A DNA stretch of 21,486 nucleotides, taken from positions 1 to 21,486 of the forward strand of contig JAULUH010000387.1 in NCBI GenBank assembly GCA_032111745.1, written 5' to 3'. Shown piece by piece: positions 1 through 7,673 of this stretch. The notes under the pieces were generated by a model. That model was not told the DNA's origin, ran no database searches, and saw nothing but the letters and a program-made list of their open reading frames with translations. Positions within the stretch are counted from its first letter, which is position 1. Each line of letters opens with the position of its first letter. The position numbers and the translations under genes were made by a program. This stretch comes from JAULUH01 sp032111745. Its GTDB lineage: Bacteria; Chloroflexota; Anaerolineae; JAAEKA01.

Positions 1-2445
1 GTAGGCGATGGCCCGGTAGTTACCATCCCTGTCCCACGCCTCCGGTGTCTGGAACCAGTATCCTCGGTCGACATACGTTGTGCGCACCGCGCCCTCGGCC
101 ACCCTAAATGCCTCCTCTATTAGCCCCTCTTGCAGCATTGTCGCCGCCACGGCATAAGTCGTGCCGGGCCACACCTCCTGGGACTGCATCGACGTGGTGT
201 CGACTCTGCCGTCGGGACGCATGCCATTCACTGCCCCCCTATGGCCACCGGCAAATCGGCGGACGTTGAACTCATACACGGTCCGTAAAGCGCTTTTGGC
301 CTGGTCATCCGCGACGATGGGCGGCAGGCCGCAGGCCCGAGCATACCACTGGCCGGCCATCTGATCAGCCATGATGCTGTCGTTGTGCCTGCTATGGCTC
401 GAGTCGTAGTTGAAGTAGCGTCCGTTCCACAGCCTGGCCTGGTACGCAGCCTGGCCCCGAGCCAGCGCAGTGCGATAGTCCGCAGCCAGCTCCGGCTTGT
501 CCATCAGCTCGGCCAGGGCAGTTGCCGCGCTCAGGGCCGCCAGCCATAGCCCTCCTGTGTAGGCACTGGCACCCACCACCGGCCAGGTGTCGTAGGTCTG
601 GTCCGGCTCCCCATCGTTCTCAATCAAACCGTCGCCATCGCGGTCGAAGCGTCGCACATAGGCCATGGCTGCCTCTACCGCTGGCCAAACCCCGCAGACG
701 AATCGGCCGTCGCCCGTAAACATGTAGTCGCGATACACCTGCAGTACGAACTTGGGGTTGAGGTCCTTCCACTGGTTGGTGTCGTGCAGGAAGTAGCCGT
801 TCACCAGCCGCCAGGGATCCTCGTCAGGCCAGCCGACATCGTGGGGCACGGCTCCCCGTACCTTCCTACGAGCTGTGCCGCCACCCCATAGGGGCGTGAA
901 CGTGTCGTCGATCTCCGCCAGGGTCGCCGCGGCAATGTCTCGCTGCAGAGCCAGCTCCAGTTTCGGCCACAAACTGGCCAGGGCAAACGACGCGTAGAAG
1001 TGCACGTCGTATGTGTTGTACATCCGATACTCATGGCTCTCCAGGTAGGCGAAGCGGCCCAGGTCTTCCTCCTCGGGCGCGGAGCTCAGGGCAGTGAACG
1101 GAGTCGCCGGCTCGTCCGCCGGGTAGACCCATAGGGTGCCCCCATCCACCAGGTAGTAGAGCTCGTTGAAAAGCGCCATCTTGTACCAGTCGGGTAACTG
1201 TAGATCATCGAGGATGGGTTGCTGCCAGGCCGCAATGGCAGCTTCCCAATTTGCAGCACCAAGCAGGGCGTCTCGTGCTAGCTGCAGGGCGGCGTCGCCT
1301 TCATGCCCGTAGAAGCGGGTGTAGCGGGGATGGTAGGCCGTGCCATAGCCCGAGCGCACCACAGGCATGTCCCAGGCCAGGGCAAACGCGATCTCGCGCT
1401 GGCCACCGGCTGGGATGGTCACCGTGGCCGCTACGGCCGCAGCAATGGTCTCACCCTGGGCTGAGGGCCGCAGGTCTCCCCCATCCTCCAGCCGGCCGTC
1501 CTGAACAAAGTCCCGCCACACATCCTCCCCATTGCCACTGCTGGTGAACCGCGACCGGAAGCTGACCTCGACGCCATTGCCCGCCTGCGCCGCCACGGCA
1601 AAGGTCAGGGGATCCTCGAACACGTGCTGGCGCGCCGGTACCTGGCCAAATGGGTAACACTGGCCCTGGCGATGCCGATGGTGCAGCGCGACTCCCGCAA
1701 TCTCCGCTTGCCCCATATCCTCCCCGAACGGGCTGTTGGCATGCTCTCCAGTCCGATCGTTGGCGGTGCCCATGCCGTTCTGCCACGTCGCCATCAAGCC
1801 CACCACGGCCTCGGTTTCTCCAAGATTCTCGATCCGCCACAAAAAGTGGCCCACAGGATAGCTGCTCTCCCGGTAGTTGTGTGGGATCACCGGCGACAGC
1901 TGGCGGCAGGCCAGACGAATACCGGGCAGCGGCTGCTCGTAGATGGTCCATGCTCGCGGGTATAGGGCGTAGTAGGTGGCGCACTCCGCCGGCATTCCCC
2001 AGCGCCATGCCCGCAGCTCATCCCCCGCCGGATGGCTCGGGCACAGTACCTGAGCCTGCCCCTCCTGGCCAGGCCTCTGCACGTAGATCGCAAACTGATC
2101 CGCCCACACCGTGCCGTGGTGATAGATCCCGGGCCGGCGCTGCCAGCGCCGGAAATCGCCCCGCCAGCCGCGGCCAATGGTGCCGGCGCCGATGCCGCCC
2201 AGAGGCACGCCCTGGTACGGTCCCGGGGCGCGCCGCGACGAGGCCGTGAACAGGATGTCCTCTCGATCCCACCCTGCCTTCCTCCTCCGCCGGGCATCCG
2301 CAGCCAGCCGTCGCAGGATAAACGGCATCTTGCCCACCGGAAACGCGCGTAGCGACAGGTTGCTGGGCCGCCCACCGGGGTTCAGCGTAGCGTCCAGCCG
2401 GCGCTGCCAGGCCACTGCTGGAATGGCCCACGGATCGACTGCCAT
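1..2445 (-). CDS. GH116 beta-glucosidase / glucosylceramidase (bile-acid beta-glucosidase GBA2-like), 3' end outside window
   Basis: An uninterrupted frame of 815 codons runs from an ATG at 2445 off the left edge of the window, so the C-terminus is missing. The family hydrolyses beta-glucosides, including glucosylceramide in GBA2. Near residues 79-103 the N-terminal domain shows GVPLGGIGAGTIGRGWRGDF, typical of GH116. The (alpha/alpha)6 domain carries HEYRMYNTYDVHFY, whose Glu472 aligns with the GH116 nucleophile. It also carries DQTYDTW, whose Asp619 fits the acid/base residue; the spacing of about 147 residues resembles characterised members. WPKLELALQRD and GLWLAAL are further family motifs. 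No signal peptide is visible, which suggests a cytoplasmic enzyme. The start has a GGGGCAGG ribosome site and lies 7 bp after the stop of the FAD oxidoreductase, so the two are probably co-transcribed. The family is certain; the substrate is unknown. Confidence 0.93.
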   Translation of the reverse strand, partial: MAVDPWAIPAVAWQRRLDATLNPGGRPSNLSLRAFPVGKMPFILRRLAADARRRRKAGWDREDILFTASSRRAPGPYQGVPLGGIGAGTIGRGWRGDFRRWQRRPGIYHHGTVWADQFAIYVQRPGQEGQAQVLCPSHPAGDELRAWRWGMPAECATYYALYPRAWTIYEQPLPGIRLACRQLSPVIPHNYRESSYPVGHFLWRIENLGETEAVVGLMATWQNGMGTANDRTGEHANSPFGEDMGQAEIAGVALHHRHRQGQCYPFGQVPARQHVFEDPLTFAVAAQAGNGVEVSFRSRFTSSGNGEDVWRDFVQDGRLEDGGDLRPSAQGETIAAAVAATVTIPAGGQREIAFALAWDMPVVRSGYGTAYHPRYTRFYGHEGDAALQLARDALLGAANWEAAIAAWQQPILDDLQLPDWYKMALFNELYYLVDGGTLWVYPADEPATPFTALSSAPEEEDLGRFAYLESHEYRMYNTYDVHFYASFALASLWPKLELALQRDIAAATLAEIDDTFTPLWGGGTARRKVRGAVPHDVGWPDEDPWRLVNGYFLHDTNQWKDLNPKFVLQVYRDYMFTGDGRFVCGVWPAVEAAMAYVRRFDRDGDGLIENDGEPDQTYDTWPVVGASAYTGGLWLAALSAATALAELMDKPELAADYRTALARGQAAYQARLWNGRYFNYDSSHSRHNDSIMADQMAGQWYARACGLPPIVADDQAKSALRTVYEFNVRRFAGGHRGAVNGMRPDGRVDTTSMQSQEVWPGTTYAVAATMLQEGLIEEAFRVAEGAVRTTYVDRGYWFQTPEAWDRDGNYRAIAY

Positions 2446-2452
2446 CCTGCCC

Positions 2453-3970
2453 CTACAGGTTCGCCGGCTTCGTGGTGACGAAGGGCCGCCCATCCTCGTG
2501 GCAGATCATACGGATGGCGTTGCGCCCCGACAGTGCCACCACCGATACCAGGCCCCCTGGCTCCACCCATTGCCCGGCCATGTAGAAGTTGCGCAGGCCG
2601 GGCAGGGTTTTGTCTACGCCCTGGATCGTCCACACCATGGTGTCCTTGGTCAGCAACCAGCCGCAGGTAGATCCATGCCAGTTGCCAGTGTACCGCTCGT
2701 AGCTGAGCGGCGTTGCCACGTCTTTGGCCTCCACCTGGGCCGCGATGCCGGGATAGAGCCGCTCGAGAAAGTCTACTACCGCGTCGCAAACCTGGATCTG
2801 CTCCGTGTCATAAAGCTTGCGGCCGTAGATACGCTGCCAGTAGTCGTAGGTGCTCTGGAGCATTACCTCCACCACCGACTTGCCAGGCGGGGCCAGGGTC
2901 GGGTCAAAGCAGTAGTGCTTCACGTTGATGGCATCCCGGCGCTCTCCAGCAATGGTGATAGGATTCTCCAGCAGATAGGTGACCCAGTGGGGCTCGCCGC
3001 TGAGATCGCGATCGACCCCCAGGGAGACCTGTACCTGGGTGTGCGCGGGGAGTCGGCCGTCGTAGCGTTTCTGCAGGTCCTTGTCGACGAACTCGCCGCG
3101 CAGCATGTGAAAGATCGTGCCCCGGCCATCGGCCGCAGAGATCACAGCGGCTGCCCGCAACTCCCGGTCGTCGTAAAGCCGTACACCCACAGCCCGGCCA
3201 TCCTCGACCAGGATGCGATCCACCTGCGCCTTGTAGTGGATCTGGCCACCCAATTCGAGGTAGCGGCGCTCGATCGCTCGCGCAAACTCCAGCGACCCAC
3301 CTACCGGAAAGCCGCCGTTGCGGTTGTGCATGGAGGCCAGCATGGATTGGCCAGCCATCACCGGGCAGTCCTCCCAGGCAAACATCTCTGGGATCGCCCG
3401 GCGCAGGAAAGGATCCTGGAAGCGGCCGGCGAAGTCCTTGGCCGACATCATCCCCCAGCGCGCTACCGCCAGGGCGTAAGGTAGCATCTTCAGGCCTAGG
3501 GTCGCCCACTCCTGGGGACCCATCAATGCCCTAGGCGTCTCCTGCAATGCCGCCATATTAAAACGCCGGAACTGGCGTACGCCGTCCACAAACCCCTCGA
3601 TCAGGTCCGTGTCGGCCGGCGACAACTCCTTCATGTGCTCCTCCAGGCGATCCGGATCCGCATAGAGAATCAATGTCTTGCCCGTAGCCAGGTCTACCAT
3701 GCGCATCATCTCGTCGTGGTGCACGATATCGCGGCCTGCCAACGCCCCCAGCTCCTCCCAAACCTCGTGAAAGGGCTGGCCTGGTCCGGTACCGAACAGG
3801 TAGTGGATGCATCCATCAAACACGTAGCCCTCACGCTCCCAGGCCGTGCACAGACCGCCCGGCAGATCGTGCAGCTCGCAAATCTGGGTCCGATATCCGT
3901 TCATCTGGCCATAACAGCCGGCAGCCAACCCCGCGATCCCGGCGCCGATGATGATGATAGACTCCGTCAT
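2453..3970 (-). CDS. NAD(P)/FAD-dependent oxidoreductase, phytoene desaturase/carotene isomerase-like (CrtI superfamily)
   Basis: A 505-residue flavoprotein. The N-terminus is a Rossmann FAD-binding fold: GAGIAG at residues 9-14, Glu32 at the end of the second strand, then DLPGGLC. The C-terminus has the second FAD motif, NFYMAGQWVEPGGLVSVVALS. Length and both motifs fit CrtI-type desaturases, carotenoid isomerases and retinol saturases, which act on polyprenoid chains. The exact substrate cannot be read from sequence, and no other carotenoid gene is in the window. The ATG at 3970 is preceded by AAGGAG at good spacing. The gene lies 107 bp downstream of the second glgC copy; that gap shows no clear promoter or terminator. 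It is followed after 7 bp by the GH116 gene, suggesting a two-gene unit acting on a lipid and its glucoside (inference). Confidence 0.87.
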   Translation of the reverse strand: MTESIIIIGAGIAGLAAGCYGQMNGYRTQICELHDLPGGLCTAWEREGYVFDGCIHYLFGTGPGQPFHEVWEELGALAGRDIVHHDEMMRMVDLATGKTLILYADPDRLEEHMKELSPADTDLIEGFVDGVRQFRRFNMAALQETPRALMGPQEWATLGLKMLPYALAVARWGMMSAKDFAGRFQDPFLRRAIPEMFAWEDCPVMAGQSMLASMHNRNGGFPVGGSLEFARAIERRYLELGGQIHYKAQVDRILVEDGRAVGVRLYDDRELRAAAVISAADGRGTIFHMLRGEFVDKDLQKRYDGRLPAHTQVQVSLGVDRDLSGEPHWVTYLLENPITIAGERRDAINVKHYCFDPTLAPPGKSVVEVMLQSTYDYWQRIYGRKLYDTEQIQVCDAVVDFLERLYPGIAAQVEAKDVATPLSYERYTGNWHGSTCGWLLTKDTMVWTIQGVDKTLPGLRNFYMAGQWVEPGGLVSVVALSGRNAIRMICHEDGRPFVTTKPANL

Positions 3971-4077
3971 GACACGCGCTCCTTGGACTGAACGATCACC
4001 AGGTTACTTAAGCATGAGGTCGTAGCCACCCCCTATTCCTACCACGTCGGACCAATGTAGCTGGCATCTCTTGCACC

Positions 4078-5328
4078 TTACACCGTTTCGCCGCTTTTGA
4101 CCTCGGGGCCTGGGAACTCGCTGGTAGCGGTGCCGGGGCGGATGACGGCGTTGCGGCCGATGCGGGTGTGGGCGGGAATCCGGGCCCACTTGCCCACCAG
4201 GGTGATGCCGGTGTTGAGGTTGTCGGGCAGGACGCGGTTGGGAGTGTTGTCATCGCCCCAGCCGACGCAGGCACCCTGCTCCACCACGACGCGCTTGTCG
4301 AGGATGGCGCGGTCGACCACGGCGCCCTGGCCGACGATGGTGCCGTTCATGATGATGGAGTCGCTGACCTCGGCATCTGCCTCGACCAGGGTGCCCGGGC
4401 CGATGATGGAGCGCACGACGCGGCCGAAGACCTGGCAGCCGTCGCACAGGAGGCTGCCATCGGCCTGGGCCTCGTCGCCGACGTAGGCTGGCGGCAGCCG
4501 CTGGCTCCTGGTGTGGATCACCCAGGTTGGGTCATAGAGGTCGAGGGCCGGGGATTCGGCCAGCAGGGCCATGTTGGCCTCCCAGTAGGCCTGGACGGTG
4601 CCGGCATCGACCCAGTAGCCGTCGAAGCCATAGGAGAAGATAGAGCGGCCGTTGGCCAGCATGGCGGGTAATAAGTCGCGGCCGAAGTCCGCGGCGGCGA
4701 TGCCGGCGCCGGTGAGCCAATCCACCAGGGCCCGGGCCTTGAAGGCGTAGATCCCCATGGAGGCGAGCCGGCTTTGGGTCCGGCGGGGCTTCTCCTCGAA
4801 GCGCAACACGCGGCCGTTGCCGGCGGCGGCGATCATGCCAAAGCGGTGGGTATCGTGCGGGCTGACGGTGCGCACGGCGATGGTGCAGTCGGCATCGCGC
4901 TGCTCATGGAACTGGAGCAGGGGGCGATAGTCCATCTTGTAGATGTGATCGCCGGCGAGGATAAGCACCGTATCGACGCGCTGTTCGGCGACAAAGTCGA
5001 GGTTGAAGCGCAGGGCGTCAGCGGTGCCGCGCTGCCAGGCGCCGGTCTCGCCGGGGGCGCTGATGTAGGGCTGCAGCAGGGTCACGCCGCCGACGGCGCG
5101 GTCGAGGTCCCACGCCTTGCCGACGCGGACGTGATCGTTCAGGGAACGGGGCTTGTATTGGGTGAGGATGCCGACGTTGAAGATGTCGGAGTTGACGCAG
5201 TTAGAGAGGCTGAAATCGATCAGGCGGTATTTGCCGCCGAAGGGAATGCTGGCCTCCGAACGCTCGGCGGTCAGCACGCTCAAGGCGGGATTGGCTCCGC
5301 CGGCCAGGATCATGGCCAGGACGCGCAT
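4078..5328 (-). CDS. GlgC paralog with degenerate catalytic loop (putative non-catalytic/regulatory ADP-glucose pyrophosphorylase subunit)
   Basis: 416 residues from ATG 5328, chosen because AGGTGA lies 5 nt upstream; the GTG at 5337 falls inside that ribosome site. The protein has the full ADP-glucose pyrophosphorylase layout: N-terminal nucleotidyltransferase domain, then a C-terminal left-handed beta-helix. It keeps PFGGKYRLIDFSLSN, GTADA, GDHIYK, the EKP loop and GYWVDAGTV. The nucleotide loop, however, reads GGANPALSVL instead of GGAGTRLxxL, and the following AKP reads SEA. The catalytic Arg and Lys positions are therefore Ala and Glu (numbered from GTG 5337, residues 18 and 28). Plant large subunits are altered at the same two positions. 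It lies 18 bp after an intact glgC, which suggests a hetero-oligomer like GlgC/GlgD. It could instead be a differently specific or inactive enzyme. Confidence 0.88.
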   Translation of the reverse strand: MRVLAMILAGGANPALSVLTAERSEASIPFGGKYRLIDFSLSNCVNSDIFNVGILTQYKPRSLNDHVRVGKAWDLDRAVGGVTLLQPYISAPGETGAWQRGTADALRFNLDFVAEQRVDTVLILAGDHIYKMDYRPLLQFHEQRDADCTIAVRTVSPHDTHRFGMIAAAGNGRVLRFEEKPRRTQSRLASMGIYAFKARALVDWLTGAGIAAADFGRDLLPAMLANGRSIFSYGFDGYWVDAGTVQAYWEANMALLAESPALDLYDPTWVIHTRSQRLPPAYVGDEAQADGSLLCDGCQVFGRVVRSIIGPGTLVEADAEVSDSIIMNGTIVGQGAVVDRAILDKRVVVEQGACVGWGDDNTPNRVLPDNLNTGITLVGKWARIPAHTRIGRNAVIRPGTATSEFPGPEVKSGETV

Positions 5329-5346
5329 GGTGGTCACCTTGTTTCT

Positions 5347-6609
5347 CTAGACCGTCTCCCCGCTCGGCACGTGATCGCCGAAGGGGAGGAAATCTTCCTC
5401 GTCGCGGCCGGCGTTGACCAGCACATTGCGACCCAGGCGCACGTTGGAGGGCAGGTGCGCGCCTTTGCCGATGACGCTGATGCCAGCATAGAGCTTGTCC
5501 GGGTGTTGGAGGTTAGCTGTGTCCAGGTCATCGCCGAAGCCGACGAGGGCGCCGGACCCGATGATCACCTCCTTGTCCACCACGACCCGATCCAACACGG
5601 CGCCGGGGCCGATCCAGGCGTCGTTCATGAGCACGGACTGGCGGACCACGGCGCCAGGGGAGACGTAGACGCCGGGGGAGAGAACCGAGCTATCGACCTG
5701 TCCGCGCACGGAGCAGCCGTTGGAGAGCAGGCTGCGGGTGACCCGGGCCTGGGGGCCCAGCTTGACAGGGGGGCGCTCCAGGCTGCGGGTCAGCAGCGGC
5801 CACGAGGAGTCGAAGAGGCCCAGGGGAGATGCCGGATCGAGGAGGTCCATGCTGGTTTGCCAGTAGCTCTCGACGGTACCAACGTCGACCCAGTAGCCGT
5901 CGAAGCGGTAGGCGACGACGCGAGCCTGTTCAATCATCTGGGGGATGACGTGTTTGCCGAAGTCCAGGTCGGGGTGTTGCTCGGCGCCGGCCAGCAGCCG
6001 CTGCTGCAGGACGTTGGCGTTGAACACATAGATGCCCATGGAGGCCAGGGGGCCCTTGTCGCGATCCTTGGGCTTCTCGTAGAAGGCCGTGACGCGGTCG
6101 TCCTCGTCCACGGCCATGATGCCGAAACGATCGGTCTCCTGTAGCGGCACCTCCATGACGGCCACGGTCAGGTCGGCGGCCATCTCCTCGTGGAAGCGCA
6201 ACATCCTCGTATAGTCCATCTTGTAGATGTGGTCGCCGCTGAGGATGAGGACGCGGTCGGCGCGCATGTCGTCAAGATAGTCCAGGTTTTGCAGGACGGC
6301 GTCGGCGGTGCCGCGATACCAGACCTGTACGCCGCCGCCGCTCTGGTAGGGCTGCAGCAGCCGCACGCCACCGTTGGCCCGGTCCATGTCCCAGGGCCGG
6401 CCGATGCCGATGTGCTCGTTGAGGGAATGGGGGCGATATTGGGTGAGGATGGCAACGTCGAAGATATTGGAGTTGACACAATTGGAAAGGGTGAAGTCGA
6501 TGATGCGGTATTTGCCGGCGAAGGGGACCGATGGCTTGGCGCGCTTCTCCGAGAGGACGGTGAGCCGTGTGCCGGCCCCACCGGCCATGATCATGGCGAC
6601 GACGTTCAT
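5347..6609 (-). CDS. glgC: Glucose-1-phosphate adenylyltransferase (ADP-glucose pyrophosphorylase)
   Basis: 420 residues, the usual GlgC length. The enzyme makes ADP-glucose from ATP and glucose 1-phosphate for glycogen synthesis in the cytoplasm. Catalytic motifs are intact: GGAGTRLTVLSEKRAKPSVPF near residues 10-30, including Arg15 and Lys25, then GKYRIIDFTLSNCVNS, WYRGTADAV, GDHIYKMDY, the FYEKPK glucose-phosphate loop and GYWVDVGTVESYW. The C-terminal third is hexapeptide beta-helix. ATG 6609 follows AGGAG by 9 nt. This is the first gene of a minus-strand unit with the degenerate paralog 18 bp downstream; both proteins end in SGETV. A promoter is proposed at 6732-6760, giving a leader of roughly 115 nt that contains a palindromic repeat. 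Confidence 0.94.
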   Translation of the reverse strand: MNVVAMIMAGGAGTRLTVLSEKRAKPSVPFAGKYRIIDFTLSNCVNSNIFDVAILTQYRPHSLNEHIGIGRPWDMDRANGGVRLLQPYQSGGGVQVWYRGTADAVLQNLDYLDDMRADRVLILSGDHIYKMDYTRMLRFHEEMAADLTVAVMEVPLQETDRFGIMAVDEDDRVTAFYEKPKDRDKGPLASMGIYVFNANVLQQRLLAGAEQHPDLDFGKHVIPQMIEQARVVAYRFDGYWVDVGTVESYWQTSMDLLDPASPLGLFDSSWPLLTRSLERPPVKLGPQARVTRSLLSNGCSVRGQVDSSVLSPGVYVSPGAVVRQSVLMNDAWIGPGAVLDRVVVDKEVIIGSGALVGFGDDLDTANLQHPDKLYAGISVIGKGAHLPSNVRLGRNVLVNAGRDEEDFLPFGDHVPSGETV

Positions 6610-6674
6610 ACGGCGAGACTCCTGTTAGCGGGGTAACGCTCCAGCAAGCGTAGCATCTTGGGGACAAGCGGAAA

Positions 6675-6700
6675 GGTTCGTAGTGAGCGCTTCAGCGCTC
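6675..6700 (+). repeat. REP-like palindromic element, copy 1
   Basis: GGTTCGTAGTG is followed by the palindrome AGCGCT-TC-AGCGCT. The same 11-bp head and a palindrome of the same design occur inverted at 12568-12594, with different but still self-complementary arms. The copy lies in the divergent intergenic region, inside the presumed untranslated leader of glgC. Confidence 0.7.
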
Positions 6701-6705
6701 AAGGA

Positions 6706-6734
6706 TTGCCGGAGTCCGGAAGCTGTGCTATATT
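6706..6734 (+). promoter_or_regulatory. Sigma70-type promoter for the exonuclease-WYL/FemAB unit
   Basis: TTGCCG at 6706-6711 and TATATT at 6729-6734 are separated by 17 bp. Transcription would begin near 6741, about 78 nt before the ATG at 6819. Its -10 box overlaps that of the leftward promoter. The call rests on consensus match only. Confidence 0.45.
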
Positions 6735-6760
6735 CTAGCCCAGGCTGCCGGCCCTGGCAA
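6732..6760 (-). promoter_or_regulatory. Sigma70-type promoter for the glgC pair
   Basis: Read on the minus strand, TTGCCA (plus positions 6755-6760) and TAGAAT (6732-6737) are separated by 17 bp; each hexamer matches consensus at five of six positions. Transcription would start near 6725, giving a leader of about 115 nt before glgC. Confidence 0.5.
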
Positions 6761-6818
6761 GTGCACATGGGTATGACACGTGCGCAGGCAAGTTCGCAGC
6801 CTGAGAAAGGGGCCACTC

Positions 6819-7673
6819 ATGATGGCCGCTCCCTCTCCTGCCGACACCCTCGGCAACATCACCTTCACCGTGGTCGACGTCGAGACCACGGGGCTGGATC
6901 CCAACGGGGGGCATCGCATCTGCGAGGTCGCGCTGCTGCGCTATCGCCTGGGCAGGGTAGAGGACACCTTCGAGAGCCTGGTGAACCCCCAACGGCCGAT
7001 TTCGGCGGGCGCGTCCGTGGTTAACCGGCTGACCGACTGGCACGTGGCCGATGCGCCGGTGTTCGCGCAGGTGGCAGAGCGGGTGCGCCTGGCCATGGAG
7101 GACTCGGTGCTGGTGGCGCACAACGCGGCCTTTGACCTGGGCTTCCTCGCCGCGGAGTGGCGGCGCCTGAGCTGGCCACCGCGGCTGGGCTTCACTGTGG
7201 ACACCTTGCGCCTGGCCCGCAGCAGGTATGCGTTTCGGCGCAACAGCCTGAGCGACCTGGCGCGCGGCCTGGCCGTGCGCAGCGACATAGTACACCGGGC
7301 CATGGGGGACGTGTGGACGACGGCGCGTGTCTTCGAGCGCATGCTGGTGGATCTGCAGCGACAGCACGTGGTGACGCTGGGTGATTTGCTGGATGCGCAG
7401 GGAGGGAACGTGTTGTGGCCGGAGGCACCGGTGTTGCAGGTACCGGTCGCGCTGAAGACGGCGTTGGCGGAGCGGCGGCGGCTTTGGCTGCGCTATCGCG
7501 GCCAGGATGGGCGGATCAGCGAGCGGTGGGTGGAGCCGCTGGACGTGACCGCCAACGAGCGCAGCACCTACCTGGTGGCCTATTGCCTGCAGCGCGGGGA
7601 ACAGCGTGTGTTTCGGGTGGACCGCATCCTGGAGATGCACCTGGAGCTGGAGTCAGGGGGGATGGCGGGGTGA
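6819..7673 (+). CDS. DEDDh 3'-5' exonuclease (DnaQ/epsilon-like) fused to a C-terminal WYL domain
   Basis: 284 residues from ATG 6819, chosen because GAAAGGGG lies 6 nt upstream; an in-frame GTG at 6780 has poorer support. The N-terminal 170 residues form a DnaQ-type exonuclease. Exo I is VVDVETTGL (Asp20, Glu22), Exo II is HNAAFDLGFL, and Exo III is HRAMGDVWTT, whose His and Asp place it in the DEDDh class. All catalytic residues are present. The last 70 residues read as a WYL domain: RRRLWLRYRGQDGRISERWV, then TYLVAYC (Tyr-Leu kept, Trp replaced by Thr) and RVFRVDRI. WYL domains bind nucleic acids or nucleotides and often control repair and defence functions. The stop overlaps the GTG start of the FemAB gene. 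A stand-alone proofreading or repair nuclease is likely; a ligand-gated nuclease is inference. Confidence 0.85.
   Translation: MMAAPSPADTLGNITFTVVDVETTGLDPNGGHRICEVALLRYRLGRVEDTFESLVNPQRPISAGASVVNRLTDWHVADAPVFAQVAERVRLAMEDSVLVAHNAAFDLGFLAAEWRRLSWPPRLGFTVDTLRLARSRYAFRRNSLSDLARGLAVRSDIVHRAMGDVWTTARVFERMLVDLQRQHVVTLGDLLDAQGGNVLWPEAPVLQVPVALKTALAERRRLWLRYRGQDGRISERWVEPLDVTANERSTYLVAYCLQRGEQRVFRVDRILEMHLELESGGMAG

Noticed and set aside
3971..4077. Promoter for the FAD oxidoreductase/GH116 unit
   Set aside because: No -35/-10 pair with acceptable spacing was found in the 107-bp gap; transcription may come from the glgC promoter.
4774..6144. Long plus-strand frame opposite the glgC pair
   Set aside because: It is the antisense shadow of two clear GC-rich genes; its composition is repetitive and no family is recognised.
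7415..7669. Upstream extension of the FemAB frame
   Set aside because: These codons lie over the WYL domain in another frame and do not resemble FemAB; GTG 7670 has a ribosome site and overlaps the previous stop.
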